The notes beneath the pieces are model-generated. The model did no database searches and was not told the DNA's origin. It saw nothing but the letters and a program-made list of their open reading frames with translations. DNA of 64,000 bases from Agrobacterium sp. a22-2 (GTDB lineage: Bacteria > Pseudomonadota > Alphaproteobacteria > Rhizobiales > Rhizobiaceae). Made by a program: the position numbers and the translations under genes. The DNA is taken from positions 124,001 to 188,000 of the forward strand of contig NZ_JAAXMM010000008.1 of assembly GCF_012276985.1 (NCBI RefSeq). The letters are read 5' to 3'. Numbering within the stretch: position 1 is the first letter of the stretch; the number at the start of each line of letters is the position of its first letter. This document shows, in pieces, positions 1 through 8,853 of the stretch.

Positions 1-89
1 ATGCCGTTGCCGATCGCAACTGCCGTCATGGAGGCGACGATGCTGACGATGGAGAGCGGCGATGCCGGCTTGGACGCGGTGTCGGCCAT
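1..89 (-). CDS. MFS-type transporter, N-terminal fragment (cut by window edge)
   Basis: Only the first 29 codons lie in the window; the gene runs off the left edge. From the ATG at 89 the frame reads MADTASKPASPLSIVSIVAS and continues into a hydrophobic stretch ending AVAIGNG. A short polar N-terminus followed by a first membrane helix with a GNG turn is typical of Major Facilitator Superfamily drug or sugar-efflux proteins. No good ribosome-binding site is seen. The family call rests on this short segment and is tentative. Confidence 0.45.
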   Translation of the reverse strand, partial: MADTASKPASPLSIVSIVASMTAVAIGNG

Positions 90-275
90 CGGGATTGCTT
101 TCAAAGGTATGGAGGGTTCGCGGAATACGGCGAATCGGCTGAGAAAGCGTCAGTCTATCCGATCAGGGGTTATGGAAAAGAGCGGCCAGCGACCAAACTC
201 ATGTCGCAGGCAGCGCATGTAAAACCCGGTGGCACGAGCCCGCCCGCCGCGCCGCCGGGGCAGAGAGAGGCCGGA

Positions 276-1175
276 TCAGCCCTCCAGCGCCGCGACCATC
301 GTGCGGGCGATTTCGGCCATGGCCGCATTGCGGTCGTCCATGGTGGCCTTGGTTTCGGTAATGTAGACCGCGACGAAGATCGGCTTGCGCTCCGGCGGCC
401 AGAGGACGGCAATGTCATTGGCGGTGCCGAGCCGGCCGCTGCCGGTTTTGTCGCCCACCACCCAGTCGCGCGGCAGACCGGCCCGGAGTTTGCCTGCGCC
501 CGTTGTATTGGCGATCATCCAGGCCGACAGTTGCTGGCGTGACTGCGGGGTCAGGGCATCGCCCGTGACAAGCGTTTGCAGGGTTTTGGCCATGGCGGCC
601 GGCGTCGTGGTGTCGCGCGGATCGCCGGGCTTGGCTTCGTTGAGTTCAGGCTCCCATCGGTCGAGCCGCGTTGTTTTATCGCCGATCGACCGAAGAAACC
701 GGGTGAAGCCCTCCGGCCCGCCAAGGCTCTTGAGGATGAGGTTGGCGGCAGTATTGTCGCTGAGGGTCACAGCCGCCGCGCAAAGCTCCCCCATGGTCAT
801 GAAACCGCCAATCCGTTTTTCCGCGGCGGGCGCATGGGCGATGATATCGTCGGCGCTGATCTTGATGCGGCGCTCAAGATCTTCCTGGCCGGCATCGACC
901 CGGGCCAGGACCGCGGCGCTGGCAATCGCCTTGAAGGTACTGCACATCGGGAAACGTTCGTCGCCGCGATGGCTCCATTGCCGGCCGGTTTCCATATCGA
1001 GGATAGCGACGCCGAGACGGGCGGCGATGCGGCGCTCGATCTCCTGCAGCGTCGCGGCCATGGGGTTTTCAGCCGCGATTGCTTCAGTGGCAAGACCGGC
1101 CGGCGTCAGGGCTCCGGCTGCAAAAAGCGAGCCGGCGGCCATGGAAAAACGCCGCCGTGTCACGATGATGGACAT
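276..1175 (-). CDS. Class A beta-lactamase (serine), Tat-exported
   Basis: A 299-residue periplasmic serine beta-lactamase that hydrolyses beta-lactam rings. All class A motifs are present: STFK at about residues 79-82 (nucleophile Ser, Lys), SDN at 139-141, an ExxLN omega-loop motif with Glu near 175, and KTG at 243-245. The N-terminus has a twin-arginine motif (TRRRFS) and a hydrophobic segment ending in Ala-rich residues, so Tat export is likely. I chose the ATG at 1175 because an AGGG lies 7 nt upstream; an in-frame TTG two codons earlier would be too close to it. The gene is divergent from a LysR regulator, the classic arrangement of inducible beta-lactamases. Substrate range cannot be read from the sequence. 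Confidence 0.93.
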   Translation of the reverse strand: MSIIVTRRRFSMAAGSLFAAGALTPAGLATEAIAAENPMAATLQEIERRIAARLGVAILDMETGRQWSHRGDERFPMCSTFKAIASAAVLARVDAGQEDLERRIKISADDIIAHAPAAEKRIGGFMTMGELCAAAVTLSDNTAANLILKSLGGPEGFTRFLRSIGDKTTRLDRWEPELNEAKPGDPRDTTTPAAMAKTLQTLVTGDALTPQSRQQLSAWMIANTTGAGKLRAGLPRDWVVGDKTGSGRLGTANDIAVLWPPERKPIFVAVYITETKATMDDRNAAMAEIARTMVAALEG

Positions 1176-1333
1176 GGTCAATCCCTATTCTTCTTTGGGC
1201 TGGAAGCCTCGTGTTTCGATCCGGGCCAAGGGAAGACTGTCGATCCCAGGCCCTGAGATCAGAATACGGGCGGTTGCCGGCGCGGCACAAACCACGATAT
1301 CTGGGAGGACGCATAAGAAAAACTAGGGCATCC

Positions 1334-2227
1334 ATGGTCAGGCCATATCTTCCGCTCAATGCGCTCAGGGCTTTCGAAGCCTCGGCCCGGCACCTGAGTT
1401 TTACCCGCGCCGCCATCGAGCTCTGCGTCACGCAGGCCGCCATCAGTCATCAGGTCAAGGCGCTGGAGAGCCGGCTGAATGTGGTGCTGTTCAAGCGCCT
1501 GCCGCGCGGACTGATGATCACCGCCGAGGGCGAGGCGCTGCTGCCGGTGCTGCGCGATTCCTTCGACCGCATGGCGGATATGCTGGAGCGCTTCGAGGGC
1601 GGCCATATCCGCGACGTGCTGATGATCGGCGCAGTCGGCACCTTTGCCGTCGGCTGGCTATTGCCGCGCCTGCCGGATTTTCAGGAGAAATACCCGTTCA
1701 TCGACCTGCGCCTGTCGACCAACAACAACCGCGTCGACATGGCGGCAGAGGGGCTCGACTTCGCCATCCGCTTCGGCAATGGCGCTTGGCACAGTACGGA
1801 GGCGATCCGCCTGTTCGAAGCGCCGCTGTCCGTTCTGTGCATTCCAAGTATTGCCGATCAGTTGCGCGAGCCGGCGGATCTGATGAGCCAGACCCTGCTG
1901 CGCTCCTACCGGCGCGACGAATGGATCAACTGGTTTGCTGAAGCCGGCATCGCCTATCCGGCCAGCCTGCTGAAGGGCGTCGTCTTCGATTCCACGCTGG
2001 CCATGATGGAGGCGGCGCTGCAGGGCGCCGGCGTGGCGCTGGCGCCACCGATGATGTTTGCCCGCCTGCTTTCGTCGGGGGCCGTCACGCAGCCGTTCGA
2101 ACTCAGCACCTCGATGGGAAGCTATTGGCTGACGCGCCTGAAATCGGCCACGCCGACGCCGGCCATGCTGGCCTTTGAGGACTGGATCCTGTGCCAGGCG
2201 GATCCCTTGAAAGCGGCGATCGCTTAA
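1334..2227 (+). CDS. LysR-family regulator, AmpR/GcvA-like
   Basis: A 297-residue LysR-type transcriptional regulator. The winged helix-turn-helix is at residues about 5-64 (RAFEASARHLSFTRAA, then VTQAAISHQVKALE) and the effector-binding domain at about 90-290. The pattern LPLNALRAFEASARHLSFT with VTQAAISHQVK is that of the GcvA/AmpR subgroup. It starts at the ATG at 1334 and is divergent from the beta-lactamase across a 158-bp gap. In known ampR-ampC pairs the regulator binds this gap and senses muropeptides; that role is inferred here from order and subgroup only. Confidence 0.88.
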   Translation: MVRPYLPLNALRAFEASARHLSFTRAAIELCVTQAAISHQVKALESRLNVVLFKRLPRGLMITAEGEALLPVLRDSFDRMADMLERFEGGHIRDVLMIGAVGTFAVGWLLPRLPDFQEKYPFIDLRLSTNNNRVDMAAEGLDFAIRFGNGAWHSTEAIRLFEAPLSVLCIPSIADQLREPADLMSQTLLRSYRRDEWINWFAEAGIAYPASLLKGVVFDSTLAMMEAALQGAGVALAPPMMFARLLSSGAVTQPFELSTSMGSYWLTRLKSATPTPAMLAFEDWILCQADPLKAAIA

Positions 2228-2260
2228 GGATCGCCGCATCTGTTGTCGATCAGGTGACGT

Positions 2261-3226
2261 TTAGCGCTCGCCGAGCCCGGTAGCCACCACCGAGACCCGG
2301 AACATGCCGTCGAGCCGCTTGTCGAAGATTGCGCCGACCACGATATCCGCATCGTCATAGACTTCGTCGCGAATGCGGGCGGCGGCCTCGTCGACCTCGA
2401 ACAGCGTCATGTCCATGCCGCCGGAAATCGAGATCAGCACGCCGCGTGCGCCGCGCATCGACACCTCGTCGAGCAGTGGATTGGCGATCGCGGCTTCGGC
2501 GGCCCGCATGGCCCGGCCTTCGCCGGTTGCCTCGCCGGTGCCCATCATCGCACGGCCCATGCCCTTCATCACCGATTTGACATCGGCGAAGTCGAGATTG
2601 ATCAGTCCTTCCTGGACGATCAGGTCGGTGATGCAGCTGACGCCCGAATAGAGCACCCGGTCGGCGATCACGAAGGCATCGGCAAAGGTGGTTTTGGCGT
2701 CGGCAATGCGAAATAGGTTCTGGTTCGGAATGACGATGACCGTATCGGCTGCTTCGCGAAGCCGCTCGATGCCTTCCTCCGCCGCCTTCATGCGGCGCTG
2801 GCCTTCGAACGTGAAGGGTTTCGTCACCACCCCGACCGTGAGGATGCCGGCCTCGCGGGCAGCGCGTGCGATCACGGGTGCTGCACCGGTGCCTGTGCCG
2901 CCGCCCATGCCGGCCGTCACGAAGCACATATGCGTGCCGGCCAGATGGTCCATCACTTCATGCAGCGATTCCTCGGCAGCCGCCCGGCCGGTGTCGGGTA
3001 TCGAACCGGCGCCTAGGCCCTCGGTCATTTCCGCGCCGAGCTGGATGATTCGCGAGGCCTTCGACATGGTCAGCGCCTGGGCATCGGTGTTTGCCGCAAC
3101 AAATTCCGCGCCTTCCAGGCCTTCGGCGATCATGTTGTTGACCGCATTGCCGCCACCGCCGCCAACGCCGATCACGGTGATCTTTGGCCGCATTTCCTCG
3201 ATTTTTGGTCTCTTTACTTCGTTCAT
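2261..3226 (-). CDS. ftsZ: Short FtsZ paralogue without C-terminal tail
   Basis: A tubulin-like GTPase of 321 residues. The tubulin signature GGGTGTG is at about 108-114, preceded by the phosphate-binding [13 protein letters not shown] near 20-32 and NTDAQAL near 46-52. The protein ends directly after the globular C-terminal subdomain ([13 protein letters not shown]), so the linker and the conserved FtsA/ZipA-binding peptide of a full FtsZ are missing. Rhizobia carry such a short second FtsZ besides the main one in the dcw cluster; no dcw genes are here. The loop reads [10 protein letters not shown] where FtsZ usually has GAGAxPEIGR. I chose the ATG at 3226 because AAGGAGA lies 6 nt upstream; an upstream in-frame TTG overlaps that site. 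Confidence 0.9.
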   Translation of the reverse strand: MNEVKRPKIEEMRPKITVIGVGGGGGNAVNNMIAEGLEGAEFVAANTDAQALTMSKASRIIQLGAEMTEGLGAGSIPDTGRAAAEESLHEVMDHLAGTHMCFVTAGMGGGTGTGAAPVIARAAREAGILTVGVVTKPFTFEGQRRMKAAEEGIERLREAADTVIVIPNQNLFRIADAKTTFADAFVIADRVLYSGVSCITDLIVQEGLINLDFADVKSVMKGMGRAMMGTGEATGEGRAMRAAEAAIANPLLDEVSMRGARGVLISISGGMDMTLFEVDEAAARIRDEVYDDADIVVGAIFDKRLDGMFRVSVVATGLGER

Positions 3227-3452
3227 GCCACTCTCCTTGGGCAATTGACGCCGGTTCCAGCCTGGGTCTTCGGGACGGCATTCTGTGAGGGAGCCGCATG
3301 CGAATCATGCCTTGCCATCTGGCACGGGAAAAAGGCCGGGAATGGGCGGAAGTGCAAGAGGGCAATTCCGGATAAAATCCCCGCCCCCCACAATAGGATT
3401 TCGCAAGGCGTTGCGATAGTCTCTTGACTCCATCATTGTATCCGTAAATTCT

Positions 3453-4037
3453 ATGATAATGGAAATCGCCGAAGACCATATCAGCCGGAACATCGCGGCC
3501 CAGCTCAAGTCCCTGCGCACGGCGCAGTCTATGACGATCGAGGATCTGGCCGATCTCTCGGGCGTCAGTCGGGCGATGATCTCGCGCATCGAACGTTCGC
3601 AGGCCAGCCCGACGGCAGCGTTGCTGGCAAGGCTATGCTCGGCGCTCGGTCTGTCGCTATCGGCCTTTTTCGAGGAGACCGAGACGGCGGGTGCGCCCTT
3701 GGCCAGGCGCGAAACCCAGGCCCTGTGGCGCGATCCGGAGACCGGCTATCGCCGCCGCTCCGTATCGCCGCCCGGCACCGGCGCGCGGGTCGATGTCGTC
3801 GAGGTCGAGTTTCCGCCGGGCGCCACGGTGCGCTTTGCCGCCCAGCCTGCCAGCCGCAACCAGTGGCAGCATGTCTGGCTGTTCGAGGGCGAGATGGACC
3901 TGATGGTCGGGGATAAGACCTATCGGCTCACCCCCGGCGATTGCCTGCACATGAACATCGGCGACGTGCATTCCTTCCACAATCCCGCCACCTCGCCCGC
4001 CCGCTATGCCGTGATCATCGATCTCGGCGGCCGGTAA
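3453..4037 (+). CDS. XRE-family regulator with C-terminal cupin domain
   Basis: A 194-residue regulator: Cro/C1-type helix-turn-helix at about 14-70 (MTIEDLADLSGVSRAMISRIE) and a small cupin beta-barrel at about 115-190 (HVWLFEGEMDLMVGD, then LTPGDCLHMNIGDVHSFHN). This architecture matches PuuR/SutR-like regulators that bind a small ligand in the cupin. The GNAT acetyltransferase follows with a 30-nt gap and an acetylpolyamine amidohydrolase lies beyond it, so a polyamine-related ligand is possible (inference). A second ATG two codons in (3459) is equally possible; no clear ribosome-binding site is seen. TTGACT at 3424-3429 may be a -35 element. Confidence 0.85.
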   Translation: MIMEIAEDHISRNIAAQLKSLRTAQSMTIEDLADLSGVSRAMISRIERSQASPTAALLARLCSALGLSLSAFFEETETAGAPLARRETQALWRDPETGYRRRSVSPPGTGARVDVVEVEFPPGATVRFAAQPASRNQWQHVWLFEGEMDLMVGDKTYRLTPGDCLHMNIGDVHSFHNPATSPARYAVIIDLGGR

Positions 4038-4067
4038 GTGCTTCTTTGTTTGCCCCATGGAGTTTTC

Positions 4068-4586
4068 ATGACGACCATCCGCCTGCTCACCGAAGCCGAA
4101 ACCCTGAAAGCACTGCCCGATCTCTGCGAGATCCTGTCCGATTGCGTCAATGATGGCGCCTCGGTCGGCTTCATGGAACCCTACCAGCCGTCGGATGCCA
4201 AACCGTTCTGGCAGGGCGTGGCGCGGGCCGTGGGTACCGGTAATGTGCTGCTGATCGTGGCGGAGATTGAGGGCCGTGTGGTCGGCACCGTGCAGGTCGG
4301 GTTTGCGGCCATGCCCAACCAGCCGCACCGCGCCGATATCAAGAAACTGCTGGTGCATACGGACAATCGCGGCCTCGGTCTGGCGCGCAAGCTGATGGCG
4401 TTTGCCGAACGCGAAGCGGCCCGTAATCGCAAGACACTGTTGGTGCTCGACACAGCGACCGGCGAGCCGGCCGAAGCGATCTATGAGAAGCTCGGCTGGA
4501 TCCGGGCCGGCATCGTGCCGGATTATGCGCTGTTTCCCGACGGCCGCTTCTGCGACACGACGATCTTCTACAAGCGGATCGCCTGA
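4068..4586 (+). CDS. GNAT-family N-acetyltransferase
   Basis: A 172-residue acetyl-CoA-dependent acetyltransferase. The acetyl-CoA loop is seen as VHTDNRGLGLARKLMAFAE, in the position of the family Q/RxxGxG/A motif, followed by the C-terminal LGWIRAGIVPDYALFPDG with the Tyr typical of the last strand. The ATG at 4068 has GGAG 9 nt upstream; an in-frame GTG at 4038 abuts the previous stop and has no such site. It sits between a cupin regulator and a deacetylase that acts on acetylpolyamines, so the acceptor could be a polyamine or an amine drug, but the acceptor cannot be read from the sequence. Confidence 0.85.
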   Translation: MTTIRLLTEAETLKALPDLCEILSDCVNDGASVGFMEPYQPSDAKPFWQGVARAVGTGNVLLIVAEIEGRVVGTVQVGFAAMPNQPHRADIKKLLVHTDNRGLGLARKLMAFAEREAARNRKTLLVLDTATGEPAEAIYEKLGWIRAGIVPDYALFPDGRFCDTTIFYKRIA

Positions 4587-4704
4587 CCTCGGGCGTCGCG
4601 ATTTTTGGTCGTCCGACCGAAATCTGGCTGTCGCAATCTTGTAAAGCCGATCGCTTCGACGCTACCTTTCCCAGATCGATATCGGCCCGGGAAAGTGAAA
4701 CTTC

Positions 4705-5730
4705 ATGCGCGTATTCTATTCGGAAGACCACAAGCTCAGGGATGCCAAGACGGAGCTGCATGGCGGGCTGCTGGTCAAGCCGTTCGAAGGACCGTTCCGC
4801 GCCGAATGGATTCTGGAGGCGGTTCGCAAGGCCGGCTTTGCCGATGTCGTACCGCCCGCCGATCACGGGCTCGCCACGGCCTTGAAGATCCACGATGCCG
4901 GCTATCTGGAATTCCTGCACACCTGCTGGGAGCGGTGGGTGGCGCAGGGTTTCGAGGGCGAAGCCATTCCCACCGCCTTTGCCTATCGCCGCTCGCGCCA
5001 ACGGGTCCCCAACAATATCGACGGGGCTGTCGGCTATTACGCCAATTCGGTCGAAACCTCGATTTCCAAGGGCACCTATGAAGCCGCCTTGTCGTCGATG
5101 AATGTCGCGCTCTCGGGCGCCGACTGGCTGAACGCCGGCAACCGCTTCGCCTTCTCGCTCTGCCGCCCGCCGGGCCATCATGCCGGCTTCGACCTGTTCG
5201 GCGGCTATTGTTTCATCAATAACGCAGCCGTTGCCGCCGAGCGCCTGCTGGAGCATGGCGCCGCCAAGGTCGCCATCCTCGATGTCGATTTCCACCACGG
5301 CAATGGCACGCAGGACATCACCTACCGGCGCAACGATATCTTCTTCGCTTCGTTGCATGGCGATCCGCTCGACGCCTTTCCTTACTTCCTCGGTTATGCC
5401 GACGAGACCGGCGAGGGCAGGGGCGAGGGCTGCAACGTCAACTACCCGATGCCGGCCGGCACCCCCTGGGATGTCTGGTCCGCAGCCCTTGCCGACGCAC
5501 TCGCCCGCATCAAGACCTACGGAGCAGAGGTGATCGTCGTCTCGCTCGGCGTCGATACGTTCGAGGAAGACCCGATCAGCTTCTTCAAGCTGAAGACGCC
5601 GGATTTCCGGCGCATGGGCGAGATGATCGCGGCCAGCGGCCTGCCCATCCTCACCTGTATGGAAGGCGGCTACGGCGTGCCGCAGATCGGCCTGAATGTC
5701 GCCAATGTACTGGAGGGGCTGGAAGGGTGA
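4705..5730 (+). CDS. aphA: Acetylpolyamine amidohydrolase (histone deacetylase superfamily)
   Basis: A 341-residue zinc amidohydrolase of the arginase/deacetylase fold, cytoplasmic, releasing acetate from N-acetylpolyamines. Length and numbering agree with the characterised acetylpolyamine amidohydrolase family: the His pair is H158-H159 in RPPGHHAGF, zinc ligands are D195 and H197 in DVDFHHGNG and D284 in LGVDTFEEDP, and the transition-state Tyr is Y323 in EGGYGV. All are present, so the enzyme should be active. It lies 118 bp after the acetyltransferase on the same strand and may form a polyamine acetylation/deacetylation locus with it (inference). Related enzymes also deacetylate other small amides. 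Confidence 0.9.
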   Translation: MRVFYSEDHKLRDAKTELHGGLLVKPFEGPFRAEWILEAVRKAGFADVVPPADHGLATALKIHDAGYLEFLHTCWERWVAQGFEGEAIPTAFAYRRSRQRVPNNIDGAVGYYANSVETSISKGTYEAALSSMNVALSGADWLNAGNRFAFSLCRPPGHHAGFDLFGGYCFINNAAVAAERLLEHGAAKVAILDVDFHHGNGTQDITYRRNDIFFASLHGDPLDAFPYFLGYADETGEGRGEGCNVNYPMPAGTPWDVWSAALADALARIKTYGAEVIVVSLGVDTFEEDPISFFKLKTPDFRRMGEMIAASGLPILTCMEGGYGVPQIGLNVANVLEGLEG

Positions 5731-5740
5731 AATAAGAGGC

Positions 5741-5771
5741 TTGACCCGGACCTAGGGGCAGCCTCGATAGA
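5741..5771 (+). promoter_or_regulatory. Candidate MerR-type promoter with 19-bp spacer
   Basis: TTGACC at 5741-5746 and GATAGA at 5766-5771 are separated by 19 bp, two more than the usual 17. Over-long spacers are the hallmark of promoters activated by MerR proteins through DNA distortion. CCTAGG at 5751-5756 is a small palindrome near the spacer centre, but the flanking dyad is poor. It lies 31 bp before the start of a MerR-type gene, so autoregulation is plausible. Confidence 0.45.
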
Positions 5772-5802
5772 GCTGGGCACCAACAACCAGCGAGGTGATT
5801 CC

Positions 5803-6864
5803 ATGACCATGCCTGATCAATTTCTCAACCCGGCTGATGCGGCCCGAAAGCTGGGGGTGTCCGCCAAGGCCTTGCGCCTCTATGAGCGTCGCGGCTTGAT
5901 CTCGCCGTTGCGCACCGCTGCCGGATGGCGTGTTTATGGGCCTGAAGAGATGCGCCGTGCGGGTGAGATTGCCGCGTTGCGAGGCTTGGGGCTGAGCCTT
6001 GCCCAGGTCGCGCGCGTGCTGGGTGGTGAGGCGGCAAGTCTGGAAACGGCGCTTGCAAACCGCCAGGCTGCGCTGGAACTGGAGATGCGATCGCTGGCGC
6101 AAACGGTCGAGAGGATCCGTGCGGTCAGAGGCGATCTGGCCGAAGGAAAAGCTCCCTCAGTTGCCGAACTCAAGGGGTTGACGCGTCGGGCCGCTGAGAT
6201 CGACGTCGCCTTCGGTCTGCCCTGGCCCTGGGGCGGAGAGCATTTCGAATTGCGCGGGCTTCCTCGGCTCACCTACATCATCGGTCCGCTGGGAAGCGGC
6301 AAGACGAGACTGGCTCGCGCCATTGCCACGTCCCTGGATGGTGCGCGTTTCCTCGGATTGGAGCGGCTGACGGACGGCACGACCGAAGCGCAATTGCGGT
6401 GCGATCCGGAGTTAGAGGCACGCGTCGAGCACGCCAGCGCCTGGTTGGTGGAGGACGGGGCAACGCCCTCTCCGGCGCTGACCGCGCTATTGGTGGCACT
6501 GGAGGCAAAAGGGCCGCCGACGCTGGTGATCGATATGGTGGAGCAGGGGCTTGATGCCGCCTCGCAGGAGGCATTTGCTGCCTATCTGCGCCGGCGCGGC
6601 GTCAGCGGACCGCGGCTCTTGATGCTGACGCGCTCCTCCTCGATCCTCGATCTTGCGGCGCTGGGCGCTGATGAAGCGATCATTCTCTGCCCGGCCAATC
6701 ACAGCCCGCCGACGCGCGTGGCACCCTATCCCGGTGCGCCCGGTTATGAAGCGGTTGCCACATGCCTTGCGTCGCCCGACGTCCGGGCACGAACGGAAGG
6801 CGTCGTGGCGCGGTGGACCGAGGTGACTTCCGGAGCAGGCACATCGTCTGCCTTGGCGCAGTAA
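5803..6864 (+). CDS. MerR-family regulator fused to a P-loop ATPase domain
   Basis: A 353-residue fusion. Residues about 8-75 are a MerR winged helix (LGVSAKALRLYERRGLISP, then GWRVYGPEEM), followed by a helical dimerisation segment to about 112. From about 145 there is a nucleotide-binding domain: Walker A GPLGSGKTR at 161-169 with K167/T168, and a Walker-B-like LVIDMVEQGLD at 241-251 with D244 and E247. The second half has no ligand-binding cysteines or drug pocket, so ATP binding may be the sensed input (inference). A candidate 19-bp-spacer promoter precedes it. The gene ends in a strong hairpin shared with the convergent TRAP binding-protein gene. Confidence 0.8.
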   Translation: MTMPDQFLNPADAARKLGVSAKALRLYERRGLISPLRTAAGWRVYGPEEMRRAGEIAALRGLGLSLAQVARVLGGEAASLETALANRQAALELEMRSLAQTVERIRAVRGDLAEGKAPSVAELKGLTRRAAEIDVAFGLPWPWGGEHFELRGLPRLTYIIGPLGSGKTRLARAIATSLDGARFLGLERLTDGTTEAQLRCDPELEARVEHASAWLVEDGATPSPALTALLVALEAKGPPTLVIDMVEQGLDAASQEAFAAYLRRRGVSGPRLLMLTRSSSILDLAALGADEAIILCPANHSPPTRVAPYPGAPGYEAVATCLASPDVRARTEGVVARWTEVTSGAGTSSALAQ

Positions 6865-6896
6865 AACGCCCCGGACATGGCTGGCCGGGGCGGTTT
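6863..6896. terminator. Bidirectional rho-independent terminator
   Basis: An 8-bp GC stem, CGCCCCGG at 6867-6874 with CCGGGGCG at 6885-6892, is flanked by AAAA on the left and GTTT on the right. It lies at the stop codon of the MerR-ATPase gene and just beyond the end of the convergent TRAP gene, so it can serve both strands. Confidence 0.75.
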
Positions 6897-6919
6897 CAAT
6901 CGTTCGACTGTGATGAGGT

Positions 6920-8041
<1,122 letters not shown>

Positions 8042-8186
8042 TTATGTCCTCTGGATGCGCCTGCGGCTCCGGCGCGGGTCTAACCATGGCAAAAGGCAGG
8101 ATGCAACCTAAAACGCGATAACATTTCGTCGCAGCGGCTGCCGCTTGGCGAAAATTGCGCACGATTCCGGGTCCGCAGCTCAAAAA

Positions 8187-8654
8187 TTACGACGGCCGGC
8201 GGGCCGGGTCGTCGAGGGCAGGGTTGTAGAACAGGGCGAGGACGAGGCTCTTGGCGATCCGCTCGGCCGAGGTCATGAACCAGGCCTTGGCCTGTGGTGT
8301 TGGGGCGATGTCGTCCAGCGTTGCGGCAAACAGCGCCAGCCACTCGGTAAACAATCCTTCTTCCAAGCCTGCCACGCCGTGATGGGCCTGAACGGGCTTG
8401 CCGCCATAGGCGCCGCTCTTGAAGGCAATCGCCGACCAGAAGCTCTTCATCTTGGCGAGATGGGCCGGCCAGCGCCCGGCAAGCCGCGCGTCGAACACCG
8501 GTCCCAGCCGTTCATGGGCCTGGATCCGGCCATAAAAGGTCTCGACAAGCCGGTCGATAAAGGCCTGATCAACGCCGATTTGCGCCATATCAGCCTCGGC
8601 CCGAAGGCGGATGCCCTCCATATGGGCCGCTCGGCCGGACAGGTCTGCAACCAT
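8187..8654 (-). CDS. Group III truncated haemoglobin
   Basis: A 155-residue small globin with the 2-over-2 fold, binding haem and diatomic gases. The sequence shows the group III pattern: FIDRLVETFYGRIQAHERLGPVF, then WPAHLAKMKSFWSAIAFKSGAYGG and PVQAHHGV with the haem-binding His in the F-helix region, then FTEWLALFAATL. AAGGAG lies 9 nt before the ATG at 8654. Group III globins are linked to oxygen, NO or microaerobic chemistry, but no defined reaction can be assigned. The next gene, divergent, is an iron-regulated membrane ferritin, which fits an iron/redox neighbourhood. Confidence 0.85.
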   Translation of the reverse strand: MVADLSGRAAHMEGIRLRAEADMAQIGVDQAFIDRLVETFYGRIQAHERLGPVFDARLAGRWPAHLAKMKSFWSAIAFKSGAYGGKPVQAHHGVAGLEEGLFTEWLALFAATLDDIAPTPQAKAWFMTSAERIAKSLVLALFYNPALDDPARRPS

Positions 8655-8826
8655 GGCTTCTGCTCCTTGCGCTTCCGTCCCAGATCATCCGGGCGCGTTC
8701 AGCTTTGATCGAGAACGGCCTATCGGTCAAATGGGCGATACCGTCGGGATTTACCAGTGCAGGCACAAGCGTCATGGCGACGCAGGACGTTGCGCAGCCT
8801 TGACCGGTGACGGGCGTCCGCATAAA

Positions 8827-8841
8827 TTAGAATAATTCTAA
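8827..8841. promoter_or_regulatory. Irr-type iron-control element (ICE) palindrome
   Basis: TTAGAATAATTCTAA is a perfect 15-bp palindrome (7-bp arms around one A) lying 12 bp before the mbfA start codon and close to its ribosome-binding site. It fits the ICE operator bound by Irr in Rhizobiales. Irr is known to repress mbfA under low iron in relatives, and the position here suits repression. Confidence 0.8.
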
Positions 8842-8853
8842 ACGGAGAATATC

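Noticed and set aside
385..1326. Long plus-strand frames opposite the beta-lactamase
   Set aside because: The beta-lactamase has all class A motifs in the minus-strand frame; the opposite frames are Arg/Ser/Pro-rich shadows.
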